NCBI RefSeq assembly: GCF_023101665.1
Contig: NZ_CP082161.1
Span: 5,704,001-5,768,000 of the forward strand
Source of the DNA: Bradyrhizobium sp. 195
GTDB lineage: Bacteria; Pseudomonadota; Alphaproteobacteria; Rhizobiales; Xanthobacteraceae
Length of the DNA stretch: 64,000 nucleotides
Direction of reading: 5' to 3'
Part shown: positions 46,296 through 54,425 of the stretch, piece by piece
Layout: each line of letters starts with the position of its first letter
Position numbering within the stretch: the stretch's first letter is position 1
The notes under the pieces: model-generated
Told to the model about the DNA's origin: nothing
Database searches by the model: none
Seen by the model: only the letters and a program-made list of their open reading frames with translations
Program-made: the position numbers and the translations under genes

Positions 46296-46311
46296 TGGCA
46301 CGGCTTTCGCT
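46296..46311 (+). promoter_or_regulatory. sigma-54-type promoter of flgF
   Basis: TGGCACGGCTTTCGCT: a full -24 box (TGGCACG), 4 spacer bases and a -12 box (TCGCT against TTGCW, one mismatch). The start codon of flgF is 110 bases downstream. In Caulobacter the flgF operon is known to be sigma-54-dependent. Confidence 0.6.
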
Positions 46312-46421
46312 GAGAGAGGGCCGAGACCGAACGGTTTGGGAGAACCTGACGGTCTCGTTCACGGGGTCCGCCAAGGCGCTTGGGAGAGCGAAATGGCAGA
46401 TCCACTCAGGGGAGATTTCCG

Positions 46422-47183
46422 ATGCAGAACGCGCTTCTGATCGGCCTGTCGCGGCAGATGACGTTGGAACGGCAGATGGATGTCATCGCCAACAACGTCG
46501 CCAATGCCAATACCAACGGCTTCAAGGCCGACCATTCGCTGTTCGAGGAGTTTCTCAACTCGAACGCGCGTGAAGACAATTTCATCGGCGCCGACCGCCG
46601 TGTCTCCTATGTGCAGGACCGCGGCACCTACCGCGACATCGGCCAGGGGCCGATGGAGCCGACCAGCAATCCGCTCGACATGGCGATTGACGGCAACGCC
46701 TATTTCGCGGTGCAGGCCAATGGCGGCGAGCTCTTCACCCGCGACGGCAAATTCTCGCTCAACAGCACCGGCCAGCTCGTCACCTCGGACGGCAATCTGG
46801 TGCTTGGCACCGGCGGCCCGATCACCTTCCAGCCGACCGACCACGACATCAACGTCGCCCCCGACGGCACCATCACGGTGCTCGAGGGCACCGCCAAGAC
46901 CGACTCCATCCGAGGCAAGATCCGCATGGCCTCGTTCGACGATCCGACCAAGCTGACCAAGCTCGGCGCCAATCTCTATGCTGTCGGCTCCGCCACCCAG
47001 CAGACCGACGCCAAGTCCAGCGTGCGCCAGGGCTATGTCGAGAAGTCGAACGTGAACTCGGTCGGCGAGATGACCCGCATGGTCGAAGTCATGCGCAGCT
47101 ACACCGCCATCGCCAACCTGCTCCAGCAGCAGAGCGACCTCCACAAATCGGCGATCGAAAAGCTCGCCGACGTTCCGGCCTGA
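46422..47183 (+). CDS. flgF: FlgF, proximal rod protein
   Basis: 253 residues from the ATG at 46422 (GGGGAGA upstream). N-terminal LLIGLSRQMTLERQMDVIAN then NVANANTNGFKA and C-terminal SVGEMTRMVEVMRSYTAIAN are the FlgF/G-type helices. First of flgF-flgG-flgA-flgH. Confidence 0.96.
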   Translation: MQNALLIGLSRQMTLERQMDVIANNVANANTNGFKADHSLFEEFLNSNAREDNFIGADRRVSYVQDRGTYRDIGQGPMEPTSNPLDMAIDGNAYFAVQANGGELFTRDGKFSLNSTGQLVTSDGNLVLGTGGPITFQPTDHDINVAPDGTITVLEGTAKTDSIRGKIRMASFDDPTKLTKLGANLYAVGSATQQTDAKSSVRQGYVEKSNVNSVGEMTRMVEVMRSYTAIANLLQQQSDLHKSAIEKLADVPA

Positions 47184-47199
47184 TTGAGGGAGAACTGAC

Positions 47200-47988
47200 A
47201 TGCAGGCGCTTCACACCGCCGCGACCGGAATGGCGGCACAGGAACTCAACGTTCAGGTGATCTCCAACAACATCGCCAACCTGCGCACCACCGGCTTCAA
47301 GAAGCAGACCGCGGCGTTCCAGGACCTGATCTACGAGCACGTACGCCGCGTTGGCGCGCAAGCCTCGGACCAGGGCACCATCCTGCCCGTCGGCGTCGAC
47401 ATCGGCGGCGGCGTCAAGACCGTCGGCACGCCGCGCAGCATGACTCAGGGCACGCTGTCGCAGACCGGCAACGATCTCGACCTCGCGGTCTCCGGCGAAG
47501 GCTTCTTCAAGATCCTGATGCCCGACGGCACCTACCAGTACACCCGCGACGGCACCTTCCAGATGGACAATCAGGGCCGCGTCGTCACCGCGCAGGGCAA
47601 CCCGGTGCAGCCGACCATCACGATTCCGAACAACGCATCGGGCCTGTCCGTCAATGAGCAGGGCCAGGTCTCGGTGACGCTGCCAGGCTCCTCGACCTCG
47701 ACCATCCTCGGCCAGATCGGCCTGACCCGCTTCATCAACAAGGCGGGCCTGCAGCCCGTCGGCAGCAATCAGTTCACCGAGACGCCCTCCTCCGGTCCGC
47801 CCCAGGACGGCACGGCCACGGCCGAAGGTTACGGCAAGATCTCGCAAGGCAGCCTCGAGCAGGCCAATGTCGACGTCGTCTCGGAGATGAGCGACCTGAT
47901 CGCCGCCCAGCGCGCCTACGAGATGAACGCCAAGGTGATCAGCGCCGCCGACCAGATGATGCAATCGACCACGGCGCTGTTCCGCTGA
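47200..47988 (+). CDS. flgG: FlgG, distal rod protein
   Basis: 262 residues, normal length. MQALHTAATGMAAQELNVQV then ISNNIANLRTTGFKK at the N-terminus and SEMSDLIAAQRAYEMNAKVI at the C-terminus are diagnostic. It forms the distal rod. 16 bases after flgF. Confidence 0.98.
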   Translation: MQALHTAATGMAAQELNVQVISNNIANLRTTGFKKQTAAFQDLIYEHVRRVGAQASDQGTILPVGVDIGGGVKTVGTPRSMTQGTLSQTGNDLDLAVSGEGFFKILMPDGTYQYTRDGTFQMDNQGRVVTAQGNPVQPTITIPNNASGLSVNEQGQVSVTLPGSSTSTILGQIGLTRFINKAGLQPVGSNQFTETPSSGPPQDGTATAEGYGKISQGSLEQANVDVVSEMSDLIAAQRAYEMNAKVISAADQMMQSTTALFR

Positions 47989-47998
47989 GGTGATGACG

Positions 47999-49135
47999 AT
48001 GATCCGCGCCACCCTCGCCACGATCTCCGCCCTTCTCGCGCTGGCCCTGCCGGCAGCGGCCGCCGACGATTTCATCGCCTCGCCGACGCTGCGCGCCAGC
48101 GTCACCGTGACCTCGGACGTGGTGCGTGTCGGCGATCTCATCGACAATGCCGGATCGGCCGCGCTGATCCCGGTCTATCGCTCGCCCGATCTCGGCACCA
48201 CCGGCGCGCTGCCGGTCGCCCAGGTGCTGTCGGTGCTCCGTGCCAAACAGGTGATCGGCGTGATGACCGGCGACATCAAGGAGGTCCAGGTCACCCGCCT
48301 CGCCCGCACGCTCGCGAGCAAGGACCTCGAAACCGCGGTCGCCGCGGCCCTCGAACGCCGCTTCGGCCTCGGGGACGCCGCCAACATCACCATCACGTTC
48401 GACCGCGGCGCCGCCGAGATGCGGCTGGACGCCTCCAACAGCGGCGCGCTGCAGCCGGTCGCTACCCGCTATGACGCCCGCAGCGGCCGTTTCGACATCG
48501 CCTTCGAGATTGCCAACGACAACAATCCGGCCCCGACCAAGCTCCGCTTCACCGGCACCGCGATCGAGACGGTGGAAGTGGCCGTGCTGACGCGCGACAT
48601 CGACCGTACCGATCTCCTGAAATCTTCCGACGTCTCGCTGGAGCGCCGGCCGAAGGCCGAGGTCACCGGCGAGCCTGCCTCGCGCGAACGCAGCGTCGGC
48701 ATGCAGTTGCGCCGGCCGATGCGGGCCGGCACGCCGCTCCGTGCCGCCGACATCGTCAAACCCGACTTCGTGGTGCGCGATCAGGCCGTCACCATCATCT
48801 ACCAGGTGCCCGGCGTCTATCTCACCACGCGCGGCAAGGCGATCGAGAGCGGCGCCGAGGGCGACACCGTCAGCGTGATCAATCTGCAATCCAAGCGGAC
48901 GCTGACCGGTGTCGTCACCGGTCGCGGCCAGGTGACGATCCAGGGCGCGAGCCAGTCCGCACCGATGGCGCCCGCGGTCGAGCAGACCTCCTCGCTCCAG
49001 CGCGAAGCGCCCGCTCCCATCGACACTGCAGCCATCGTCCGGAGCCTGGTCCAAGCTCCCGCCTCGCCGGCTCAAGTCGCACAAGCACAGATCCCGCAAG
49101 TTCGCGCCTCGCAAGCTCCAGCCAAGTCAGAGTAA
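47999..49135 (+). CDS. flgA: FlgA, P-ring assembly chaperone
   Basis: About 378 residues from the ATG at 47999, 8 bases after GAGG; the ATG at 47993 is possible. The signal peptide ends near PAAAADD. The C-terminal SAF/FlgA domain spans about 210-345: VLTRDIDRTDLLKSSDVSLE, LRRPMRAGTPLRAADIVKPD and GDTVSVINLQSKRTLTGVVT. The N-terminal 200 residues are an extra domain found in alphaproteobacteria. It guides P-ring (FlgI) assembly in the periplasm. Confidence 0.9.
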   Translation: MIRATLATISALLALALPAAAADDFIASPTLRASVTVTSDVVRVGDLIDNAGSAALIPVYRSPDLGTTGALPVAQVLSVLRAKQVIGVMTGDIKEVQVTRLARTLASKDLETAVAAALERRFGLGDAANITITFDRGAAEMRLDASNSGALQPVATRYDARSGRFDIAFEIANDNNPAPTKLRFTGTAIETVEVAVLTRDIDRTDLLKSSDVSLERRPKAEVTGEPASRERSVGMQLRRPMRAGTPLRAADIVKPDFVVRDQAVTIIYQVPGVYLTTRGKAIESGAEGDTVSVINLQSKRTLTGVVTGRGQVTIQGASQSAPMAPAVEQTSSLQREAPAPIDTAAIVRSLVQAPASPAQVAQAQIPQVRASQAPAKSE

Positions 49136-49138
49136 GTC

Positions 49139-49900
49139 ATGTCCTCGTTCAGTTCGGCTTCCCGTCTTCGTCGCATCGCGATCTCTGCCCTGCTGCTGGC
49201 CTCTTGCGCGCTGGGCGGCTGCTCCTCGATCGATCGCCTGTCGCAGATCGGCGAGCAGCCGAAGCTCTCGGCGATCGACAATCCGACGGCGCAGCCCGGC
49301 TACAAGCCGGTGCAGATGCCGATGCCGAAGCCGGAAGTCGCCTCCTACAATCCGAATTCGTTGTGGCGCAACGGCAGCCGCGCCTTCTTCAAGGACCAGC
49401 GCGCCCGCCAGGTCGGCGACCTCCTGACCGTGACCGTGAACATCACCGACAAGGCCAACCTCTCCAACGAAACCCAGCGCAGCCGAACCGCCAAGGAAGA
49501 TTCGGGGATTACCGATTTTATCGGCAGCCAGACGGTCACGCAGCCGCTCAAGGTCCTGCCCGGTCGCCTTCTCACCACCGACTCGACTTCCTCCGCCGAC
49601 GGCAAGGGCTCGGTCAATCGCCAGGAAGCGTTGCAGACCAACGTCGCCGCGGTCGTCACCCAGGTGCTGCCGAACGGCAACCTCGTGGTCGAAGGCAAGC
49701 AGGAGATCCGCGTCAACTACGAGATCCGCGAGCTCGTGGTCGCCGGCATCGTCCGCCCCGAAGACATCCAGAGCGACAACACCGTCGATTCCAGCAAGAT
49801 CGCGCAGGCCCGCATCGCCTATGGCGGCCGCGGCCAGATCATGGACGTGCAACAACCGCGCTACGGCCAGCAGGTCATGGACGTGCTGCTGCCCTTCTAG
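49139..49900 (+). CDS. flgH: FlgH, L-ring lipoprotein
   Basis: 253 residues. Lipobox LGGC with the lipidated Cys at about residue 28. Contains SLWRNGSRAFFKDQRARQVG, LTVTVNITDKANLSNETQRS and PNGNLVVEGKQEIRVNYEIR, conserved in FlgH. It forms the outer-membrane L ring. Ends the operon; a terminator hairpin follows. Confidence 0.97.
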   Translation: MSSFSSASRLRRIAISALLLASCALGGCSSIDRLSQIGEQPKLSAIDNPTAQPGYKPVQMPMPKPEVASYNPNSLWRNGSRAFFKDQRARQVGDLLTVTVNITDKANLSNETQRSRTAKEDSGITDFIGSQTVTQPLKVLPGRLLTTDSTSSADGKGSVNRQEALQTNVAAVVTQVLPNGNLVVEGKQEIRVNYEIRELVVAGIVRPEDIQSDNTVDSSKIAQARIAYGGRGQIMDVQQPRYGQQVMDVLLPF

Positions 49901-49959
49901 CCCTCTCCCGAGCTCCCACATCGTGTTCGCGAACCTAGACGCGAACGACGATGTACGAC

Positions 49960-50001
49960 GCGGCCCTCGCTAGCTCCCCTGGCGAGGGCCGCATGTATTT
50001 T
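49960..50001 (+). terminator. terminator after flgH
   Basis: Arms GCGGCCCTCGC (49960-49970) and GCGAGGGCCGC (49982-49992) are followed by ATGTATTTT. A second, weaker palindrome precedes it at 49920-49952. Confidence 0.7.
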
Positions 50002-50022
50002 GGCGTCGCGGCTGCCAACCAC

Positions 50023-50110
50023 CGTCATTGCGAGCGAAGCGAAGCAATCCAGAATCCCTCCGCGGAAAGATCCTGGATTGCTTCGTTGCGAAGGGCTCCT
50101 CGCAATGACG
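50023..50110. repeat. palindromic extragenic repeat, type 1 (copy g)
   Basis: CGTCATTGCGAGCGAAGCGA to CTCCTCGCAATGACG, between the flgH terminator and the HigA-like gene. Confidence 0.9.
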
Positions 50111-50130
50111 GCTGAGAGAACGTCTACTCC

Positions 50131-50457
50131 TCACGCCGCTTTTGCGACCGCACGTATCTCCAGATGCACACCGGTCTCCTTCTGGAGCGCGTGGATCACC
50201 GCCATCAGGTTTTCCGCCGTCGGATTGCCGCGCGGCCCGAACATCCGCATCAGGCTCTTCTGCGGACGGTCGAGCACTTTGCTCAAGCGCTCGAAACCGA
50301 TGGTGGCATTGATGTAGGTCCGCAGCGCCGTGCGACCGTAGTCGACATCTCCCTGCAACAATCCCTGCATCGCCTCCAGGAACAGCGCCTCGCGAAAGGC
50401 AGGATCACGCTCCGCCCGCGCGCGAATGGTCTCTCGAAAACTATGGGTCAATGGCAT
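50131..50457 (-). CDS. HigA/addiction-module antidote-like DNA-binding protein
   Basis: 108 residues. The C-terminal two thirds is a helix-turn-helix: GRTALRTYINATIGFERLSK, VLDRPQKSLMRMFGPRGNPT, AENLMAVIHALQKETGVHLE, the layout of the putative addiction-module antidote family. No RelE/HigB-type toxin gene is found on either side, so it is an orphan. An inverted repeat in the AT-rich upstream region may be its operator. Confidence 0.75.
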   Translation of the reverse strand: MPLTHSFRETIRARAERDPAFREALFLEAMQGLLQGDVDYGRTALRTYINATIGFERLSKVLDRPQKSLMRMFGPRGNPTAENLMAVIHALQKETGVHLEIRAVAKAA

Positions 50458-50523
50458 CGGCGATCCTTGATTCCGAGCTCATTCGCGTTGAACGAAGCCG
50501 AACTTGGTACCATATTCGACACC

Positions 50524-50559
50524 AATTTTCAATTTCAGAATATTCGGATTTTGAAAATT
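50524..50559. promoter_or_regulatory. inverted repeat, candidate operator
   Basis: AATTTTCAA (50524-50532) and TTGAAAATT (50551-50559) are perfect complementary arms 18 bases apart, in an AT-rich pocket between the antidote-like gene and the plus-strand promoter at 50564. Confidence 0.5.
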
Positions 50560-50563
50560 TTCG

Positions 50564-50592
50564 TTGACACGCTCCGACCACCTCATTATGTT
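50564..50592 (+). promoter_or_regulatory. promoter reading into the noncoding element
   Basis: TTGACA (50564-50569), a 17-base spacer and TATGTT (50587-50592), the best sigma-70 match in this region. No supported gene lies downstream on this strand for 2.9 kb (next plus-strand gene: 53835); the structured element begins near 50640. Confidence 0.5.
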
Positions 50593-50639
50593 CTCGCTTC
50601 GTTCCGTCTCACAAGAGGGCGTATCGCGATCGTCACGAA

Positions 50640-51110
50640 ACGCGGGATGGAATGCGGTCACGCGACGGCGTCGGCGGGCATGGCAGGTTGCAGGGCGGGA
50701 AACCTGTGAGCAGCCGCCTGCGCGGTACGACACGGCGCTGACAGCGTCTGACGCTTGGTCTCGATGGTGAGCGCACGCCAGCCATCGAGGGGCCGGCGAA
50801 GACGTGCGCGGACGGAGAAGTCGTGTGGTCCTGACGCCCGGGGTCTGTGCGTCAAGTCCTGCGGTGATGTGGCGGCCGACCGGTGCGCGCATCGATCATC
50901 CGCAAGGCGACGGGGATAGTGCATCGCTCCCCGAGGAGAGCACGAAGGACACCGTTAAAGCCATTCGCGCAGGGAAGGCCGGGATGTCCCGGCGTCACCT
51001 GTCGTCCACCCCGTGCGCGTTCCTTTCGCACACGCGGGACTTCGGGTGCCAGCCGGCGCCCGGCCTTCCCTGCGCCTTCTTGATTTCAGGAGGGCGAGAC
51101 GATTGCAAAA
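50640..51110 (+). other. noncoding element with a strong hairpin (possible structured RNA)
   Basis: About 470 bases with overlapping short frames but no coding signal. Perfect 17-base arms (50967-50983, GCGCAGGGAAGGCCGGG, and 51059-51075) enclose a 75-base interior that holds smaller stems (GTGCGCG...CGCACAC). I recall closely similar sequences in other Bradyrhizobium genomes, usually annotated as spurious ORFs, but could not check this. Strand and role are inferred from the upstream promoter. Confidence 0.45.
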
Positions 51111-51194
51111 CTTGGGCGGAAGATGCCGCGAGGATGAGAAGGCGTGTCTGCAGTTGAGTTGTAAATTGAAGAGCGATGGCGTCGCCTCAATCTC

Positions 51195-51281
51195 CGTCAT
51201 TGCGAGCGAAGCGAAGCAATCCAGAATCCCTCCGCGGAGAGACCCTGGATTGCTTCGTCGCAAGGGCTCCTCGCAATGACG
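51195..51281. repeat. palindromic extragenic repeat, type 1 (copy h)
   Basis: CGTCATTGCGAGCGAAGCGA to CTCCTCGCAATGACG, just after the hydratase gene. Confidence 0.9.
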
Positions 51282-51292
51282 GCGCCGAGAGC

Positions 51293-52072
51293 TCAAGTAA
51301 ATTCAGCCTCCACCACGCCCAGCCCGTCCAGTTCCATCCGCACCTTGTCGCCGGCCTTCAGCCACAGCGTCTTGACCAGGCTGCCCGTCAGCACGAGTTG
51401 TCCCGCGTGAAGACCCTTGCCTTCGGCGGCGAGATGGTTGGCGAGCCAGGCGAGCGCGTTGTGGGGGTGGCCGAGCACGTCGGCGCCGGTGCCGTGGCTG
51501 ACCTCCTCGCCGTTGAGGATGGCGCGGCCCTTGACGGCCTTCAGGTCCGGGACCGACGAGCGCGGAACCGCCGGGGCCAGCACGCAGCCGGCCGCGAAAA
51601 AATCGTCCGCGATCAGCGTCGGCGCGCCCATCGTCTCCCACTTCACGTAGCGATCGTCCACGATCTCGATCGCGGGATGATAGGCCTCGACCGCCTCGCC
51701 GACCCATTCGGCCGTGAACGGCGCCTCGCCGGCGGCGAGGTCGCGCTTCAGGCGAACCGCGATCTCGCATTCGACACCGACCCGGACATATTTGGAGGCG
51801 GCAAGCCTGGCGCCGCTATCATGCACGCCCTTCTGGAACACGCCGCCGGCGCAGGGATGCGGGATGCCGATATAGTCTTGCATCACCTGGCTGGTGCAGC
51901 CGATCTTGTAGCCGACCAGCGGACCGGCATGCGGCAGCAGCAGGTCGTGCAGCGTGCGCTGGACCTGATAGCCCTCGGCTTCATCAATGGGTGGACGTTC
52001 CAGCACCGCGAGCGGCGCATGGTTGCGGCGCGCCAGCGCGATCGCCTTTGCGGCTTCAAGAATCTTGTCCAT
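51293..52072 (-). CDS. 2-keto-4-pentenoate hydratase / FAH family protein
   Basis: 259 residues. Typical residues: GYKIGCTSQVMQDYIGIPHP then CAGGVF, VGVECEIAVRLKRDL with the metal-binding Glu pair, and PAIEIVDDRYVKW. These fit MhpD/HpcG-type hydratases, which add water to 2-hydroxypentadienoates in aromatic meta-cleavage pathways. No other meta-pathway gene is nearby, so the true substrate is open. Confidence 0.85.
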   Translation of the reverse strand: MDKILEAAKAIALARRNHAPLAVLERPPIDEAEGYQVQRTLHDLLLPHAGPLVGYKIGCTSQVMQDYIGIPHPCAGGVFQKGVHDSGARLAASKYVRVGVECEIAVRLKRDLAAGEAPFTAEWVGEAVEAYHPAIEIVDDRYVKWETMGAPTLIADDFFAAGCVLAPAVPRSSVPDLKAVKGRAILNGEEVSHGTGADVLGHPHNALAWLANHLAAEGKGLHAGQLVLTGSLVKTLWLKAGDKVRMELDGLGVVEAEFT

Positions 52073-52498
52073 CGGCGCCGCCTCCCACGCTACGCAGTCG
52101 CAGGCGGTACTTCAGCATCCCCGCTCCGGCCTGACAAGCGCGCCCGGCCGGAGGAATTACAGTGCCTCGCCCGCGTTTAAGGAAATATTGAGCTGGTGGA
52201 GGCTCTATGGAGGCAGGCGCCTCGCAGGTCCCGCAAACAGCGCAAAAGGCATGATTGCAGCGATGCTTCATGCAGCTGGATCAGCGCTTCAACTCCCGAG
52301 TCGATCCCGTTGATGCGACTCGCAAAATCTCCCGCACCTGAAGTGAAGGCTGCTTCTCATCCGAACTCACGTGAGCTCGGAGGAATCGAGCCTAGCCCGT
52401 TGATCGCGATTCACTTTTCGCGCTCGCGCGCGCGCCGAGGCACGCATCTGCAAGCGCCAGGCAAAATGCTGATCACGACGCGAAACGGCGCCTTGTGT
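52073..52498. other. gene-poor spacer, no supported gene
   Basis: About 430 bases between the hydratase start and the DksA terminator. Frames here show no ribosome sites or motifs. The hydratase promoter must lie near 52080-52150; nothing clear was seen. Confidence 0.4.
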
Positions 52499-52529
52499 CC
52501 AAAAACAAAGAGCCGCATCTCTGCGGCTC
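52499..52529 (-). terminator. terminator of dksA
   Basis: On the minus strand, GAGCCGCA-GAGA-TGCGGCTC followed by TTTGTTTTTGG, 5 bases after the gene's stop. Confidence 0.85.
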
Positions 52530-52534
52530 GGACT

Positions 52535-52945
52535 CTATTCGTCGCGATAGACCTTCTCGCGTTTCTCGTGGCGCTCCTGCGCCTCCACCGAGAGCGTCGC
52601 GATGGGCCGGGCCTCGAGCCGCTTCAACGAGATCGGCTCGCCGGTGTCCTCGCAATAGCCGTAGGTGTTGTCCTCGATACGCTGGAGCGCGGCGTCGATC
52701 TTGGCGATCAACTTGCGCTGGCGGTCGCGGGCGCGGAGTTCGATGGCACGGTCGGTTTCGGACGATGCCCGATCGGCGAGATCGGGGTGGTTCACGTTCT
52801 CCTCCTGCAAGGCTTGCAGGGTGAGCTTGGACTCTTTGAGGATCTCATCCTTCCAGGCAAGGAGCTTCAAACGGAAGTACTCCTTTTGCCGGTCGTTCAT
52901 GAAAGGCTCTTTTTCGGTCGGTCGGTAGTTTTTCAACTTTTCCAA
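52535..52945 (-). CDS. dksA: DksA-family RNA polymerase-binding factor
   Basis: 136 residues from a TTG at 52945; the next ATG is at 52900, but the N-terminal YRPTEKEPFMNDRQKEYFR is conserved in alphaproteobacterial DksA. A long coiled coil (about 20-90, with the tip DLADRASSETDRAIELRARD) is followed by the zinc-finger region YGYCEDTGEPISLKRLEARP. Only Cys98 of the four classical zinc Cys residues is present, as in other alphaproteobacterial members. It acts with ppGpp in the RNA polymerase secondary channel. Confidence 0.9.
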   Translation of the reverse strand: MEKLKNYRPTEKEPFMNDRQKEYFRLKLLAWKDEILKESKLTLQALQEENVNHPDLADRASSETDRAIELRARDRQRKLIAKIDAALQRIEDNTYGYCEDTGEPISLKRLEARPIATLSVEAQERHEKREKVYRDE

Positions 52946-53115
52946 GGGCGGCCTATCTGTCTAAGCAACGACTCGCAACGGAAATGGTGTCCGTTGAGCG
53001 GGGCGTTATATAGCGGCCTCCTGTGACAGACAATGTTTCCCTCACCGTCCGATCGGCGCCCCCAAACCCTTGCACAGGAAGGTTTATCCTGGAAGGACCG
53101 GGGGCGGCCGAAGGC

Positions 53116-53727
53116 CTAGTAGCCGACCGTGAAGCGCTGCCTCAAATGGGCCGGGCGCTCGATCTCGTCGGCAAGCGCAATGGCGTAGTCAGCGAAGCTG
53201 ATCCAGCTCTTGCCGTTCGCATCTGCGAGAAGCTGATCGGTGCCGAGCCGGAACTTGCCGGTGCGTTCCCCCTCGACGAACAGCGCGGACGGCGAAATGA
53301 AGGTCCAATTCAGCTCCTTTTCCTGCCGCAAGAGATCGAGGAAGGCCGAACCTGCTTCCGCTTCGGCCTTGTATTGGGCCGGAAAATTGGGAGTGGTGAC
53401 AAGCTTCACGCCCGGCGCCACCTCGAGGCTGCCGGCGCCGCCGACGACGAGGTAACGACCGACCTTGGCGTCCTTCGCCGCGCCGATCAGCTTGATCGCG
53501 TCGCTGGCCAGGAAGTGCACGGAACTCACGGCGACGTCGTGCCCGGCCCACAGCTTGGCAAGGCCCGCCTGGTCGAGCACGTCTCCCTTGGTCGGCGTGA
53601 CGTTGGGCAGGGCTGCGATCTTCTCCGGGTTCCGGGCGATGGCTGCGACCGCGTGGCCGCGGCGAGACAGTTCCTTGGTGATCTCCGACCCGGCCCGGCC
53701 CGAGGCGCCGGCGACTGCGATTTTCAT
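53116..53727 (-). CDS. NAD(P)-binding Rossmann protein (NmrA/YwnB-like)
   Basis: 203 residues. The N-terminal MKIAVAGASGRAGSEITKEL has the GxxGxxG dinucleotide motif, then GHAVAAIARNPEKIAALPNV and GRYLVVGGAGSLEV; no Tyr-x3-Lys catalytic pair of classical SDRs. It belongs to the atypical SDR/NADH-flavin-reductase-like group. Divergent from an HxlR regulator, a common pairing for redox-inducible genes. Confidence 0.85.
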   Translation of the reverse strand: MKIAVAGASGRAGSEITKELSRRGHAVAAIARNPEKIAALPNVTPTKGDVLDQAGLAKLWAGHDVAVSSVHFLASDAIKLIGAAKDAKVGRYLVVGGAGSLEVAPGVKLVTTPNFPAQYKAEAEAGSAFLDLLRQEKELNWTFISPSALFVEGERTGKFRLGTDQLLADANGKSWISFADYAIALADEIERPAHLRQRFTVGY

Positions 53728-53792
53728 TGGAAGGCTCCTTTGCTACTTTGGTAACTAAAGGAAACTAGATAACAAAAAGAATGCTGGTGTTA

Positions 53793-53812
53793 AGAGAGCA
53801 CTTTGTGCTTAC
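53793..53812. promoter_or_regulatory. candidate HxlR operator
   Basis: AGCAC-TTT-GTGCT (53797-53809) with matching flanks, centred in the divergent region between the reductase-like gene and the regulator. Confidence 0.4.
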
Positions 53813-53834
53813 CTGATTACACGAGGGTAACCCC

Positions 53835-54248
53835 ATGCGTACTGTAAGCGACGAGAACGGATTCCGAGGCCCGACCATGAAACCCGACGTCTATGCAGCG
53901 AACTGCCCCACCCGCCAGATCCTGGATCGCGTCGGCGACAAATGGGCGGTGCTGATCCTCCTGCTGTTGCGCGAAGAGGCGATGCGCTTCAATCAGTTGC
54001 GCCGCACGATCGAAGGCATTTCGCAGAAGATGCTGAGCCAGGTTCTCAAATCGCTCGAACGCGATGGGCTGATCAGGCGCCATGCGATCGCGACCGTGCC
54101 TGTCACGGTGGAATATTCGATCACGCAGCTCGGAGTGACTCTCGCCGGCGCGGTCGATCCGCTGCGCGATTGGGCCGAGCAGAATCTGAAAGACGTTCTC
54201 GCCGCCCAGCGCCGCTACGACGCGCAGCAGAAGGAGGAAGCGGCGTAG
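53835..54248 (+). CDS. HxlR-family transcriptional regulator
   Basis: 137 residues from the ATG at 53835; an internal ATG at 53877 is possible. It has the HxlR winged helix: CPTRQILDRVGDKWAVLILL, MRFNQLRRTIEGISQKMLSQ and VLKSLERDGLIRRHAI, with the Cys near residue 24 that often senses electrophiles or oxidants. Divergent from the NAD(P)-binding protein gene, which is the probable target. Confidence 0.9.
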   Translation: MRTVSDENGFRGPTMKPDVYAANCPTRQILDRVGDKWAVLILLLLREEAMRFNQLRRTIEGISQKMLSQVLKSLERDGLIRRHAIATVPVTVEYSITQLGVTLAGAVDPLRDWAEQNLKDVLAAQRRYDAQQKEEAA

Positions 54249-54288
54249 GCGCGTGCGAAGCGACGTGGAGTTTCGCCCCAAACCCCGC

Positions 54289-54413
54289 TGTCATGCTCCG
54301 GCTTGACCGGGGCATCCAGTACGCCGCGGCCTATCGATTCAACAACGACTGTCTCTGGAATACTGGATCGCCCGCCCCAGTGCGCAAGCGCGCACAAGGC
54401 GGGCGATGACAGC
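54289..54413 (+). repeat. dispersed intergenic repeat, type 2 (copy 2)
   Basis: Begins TGTCATGCTCCGG, contains GGGGCATCCAGTACGCCGCG and GGAATACTGG, and ends GGGCGATGACAGC. It matches 9031-9135 in opposite orientation and fills the space before fliX. Confidence 0.7.
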
Positions 54414-54425
54414 GCGCAATGCCTG

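Noticed and set aside
50804..51279. Several short ORFs in the noncoding element (e.g. MRVPFAHAGLRVPAGARPSL...)
   Set aside because: They overlap in different frames within the inverted repeat and the repeat copy, with no ribosome sites; similar frames are widely mis-annotated in this genus.
51293..52072. A complete aromatic meta-cleavage operon around the hydratase
   Set aside because: No dioxygenase, aldolase or dehydrogenase gene is nearby; the hydratase stands alone.
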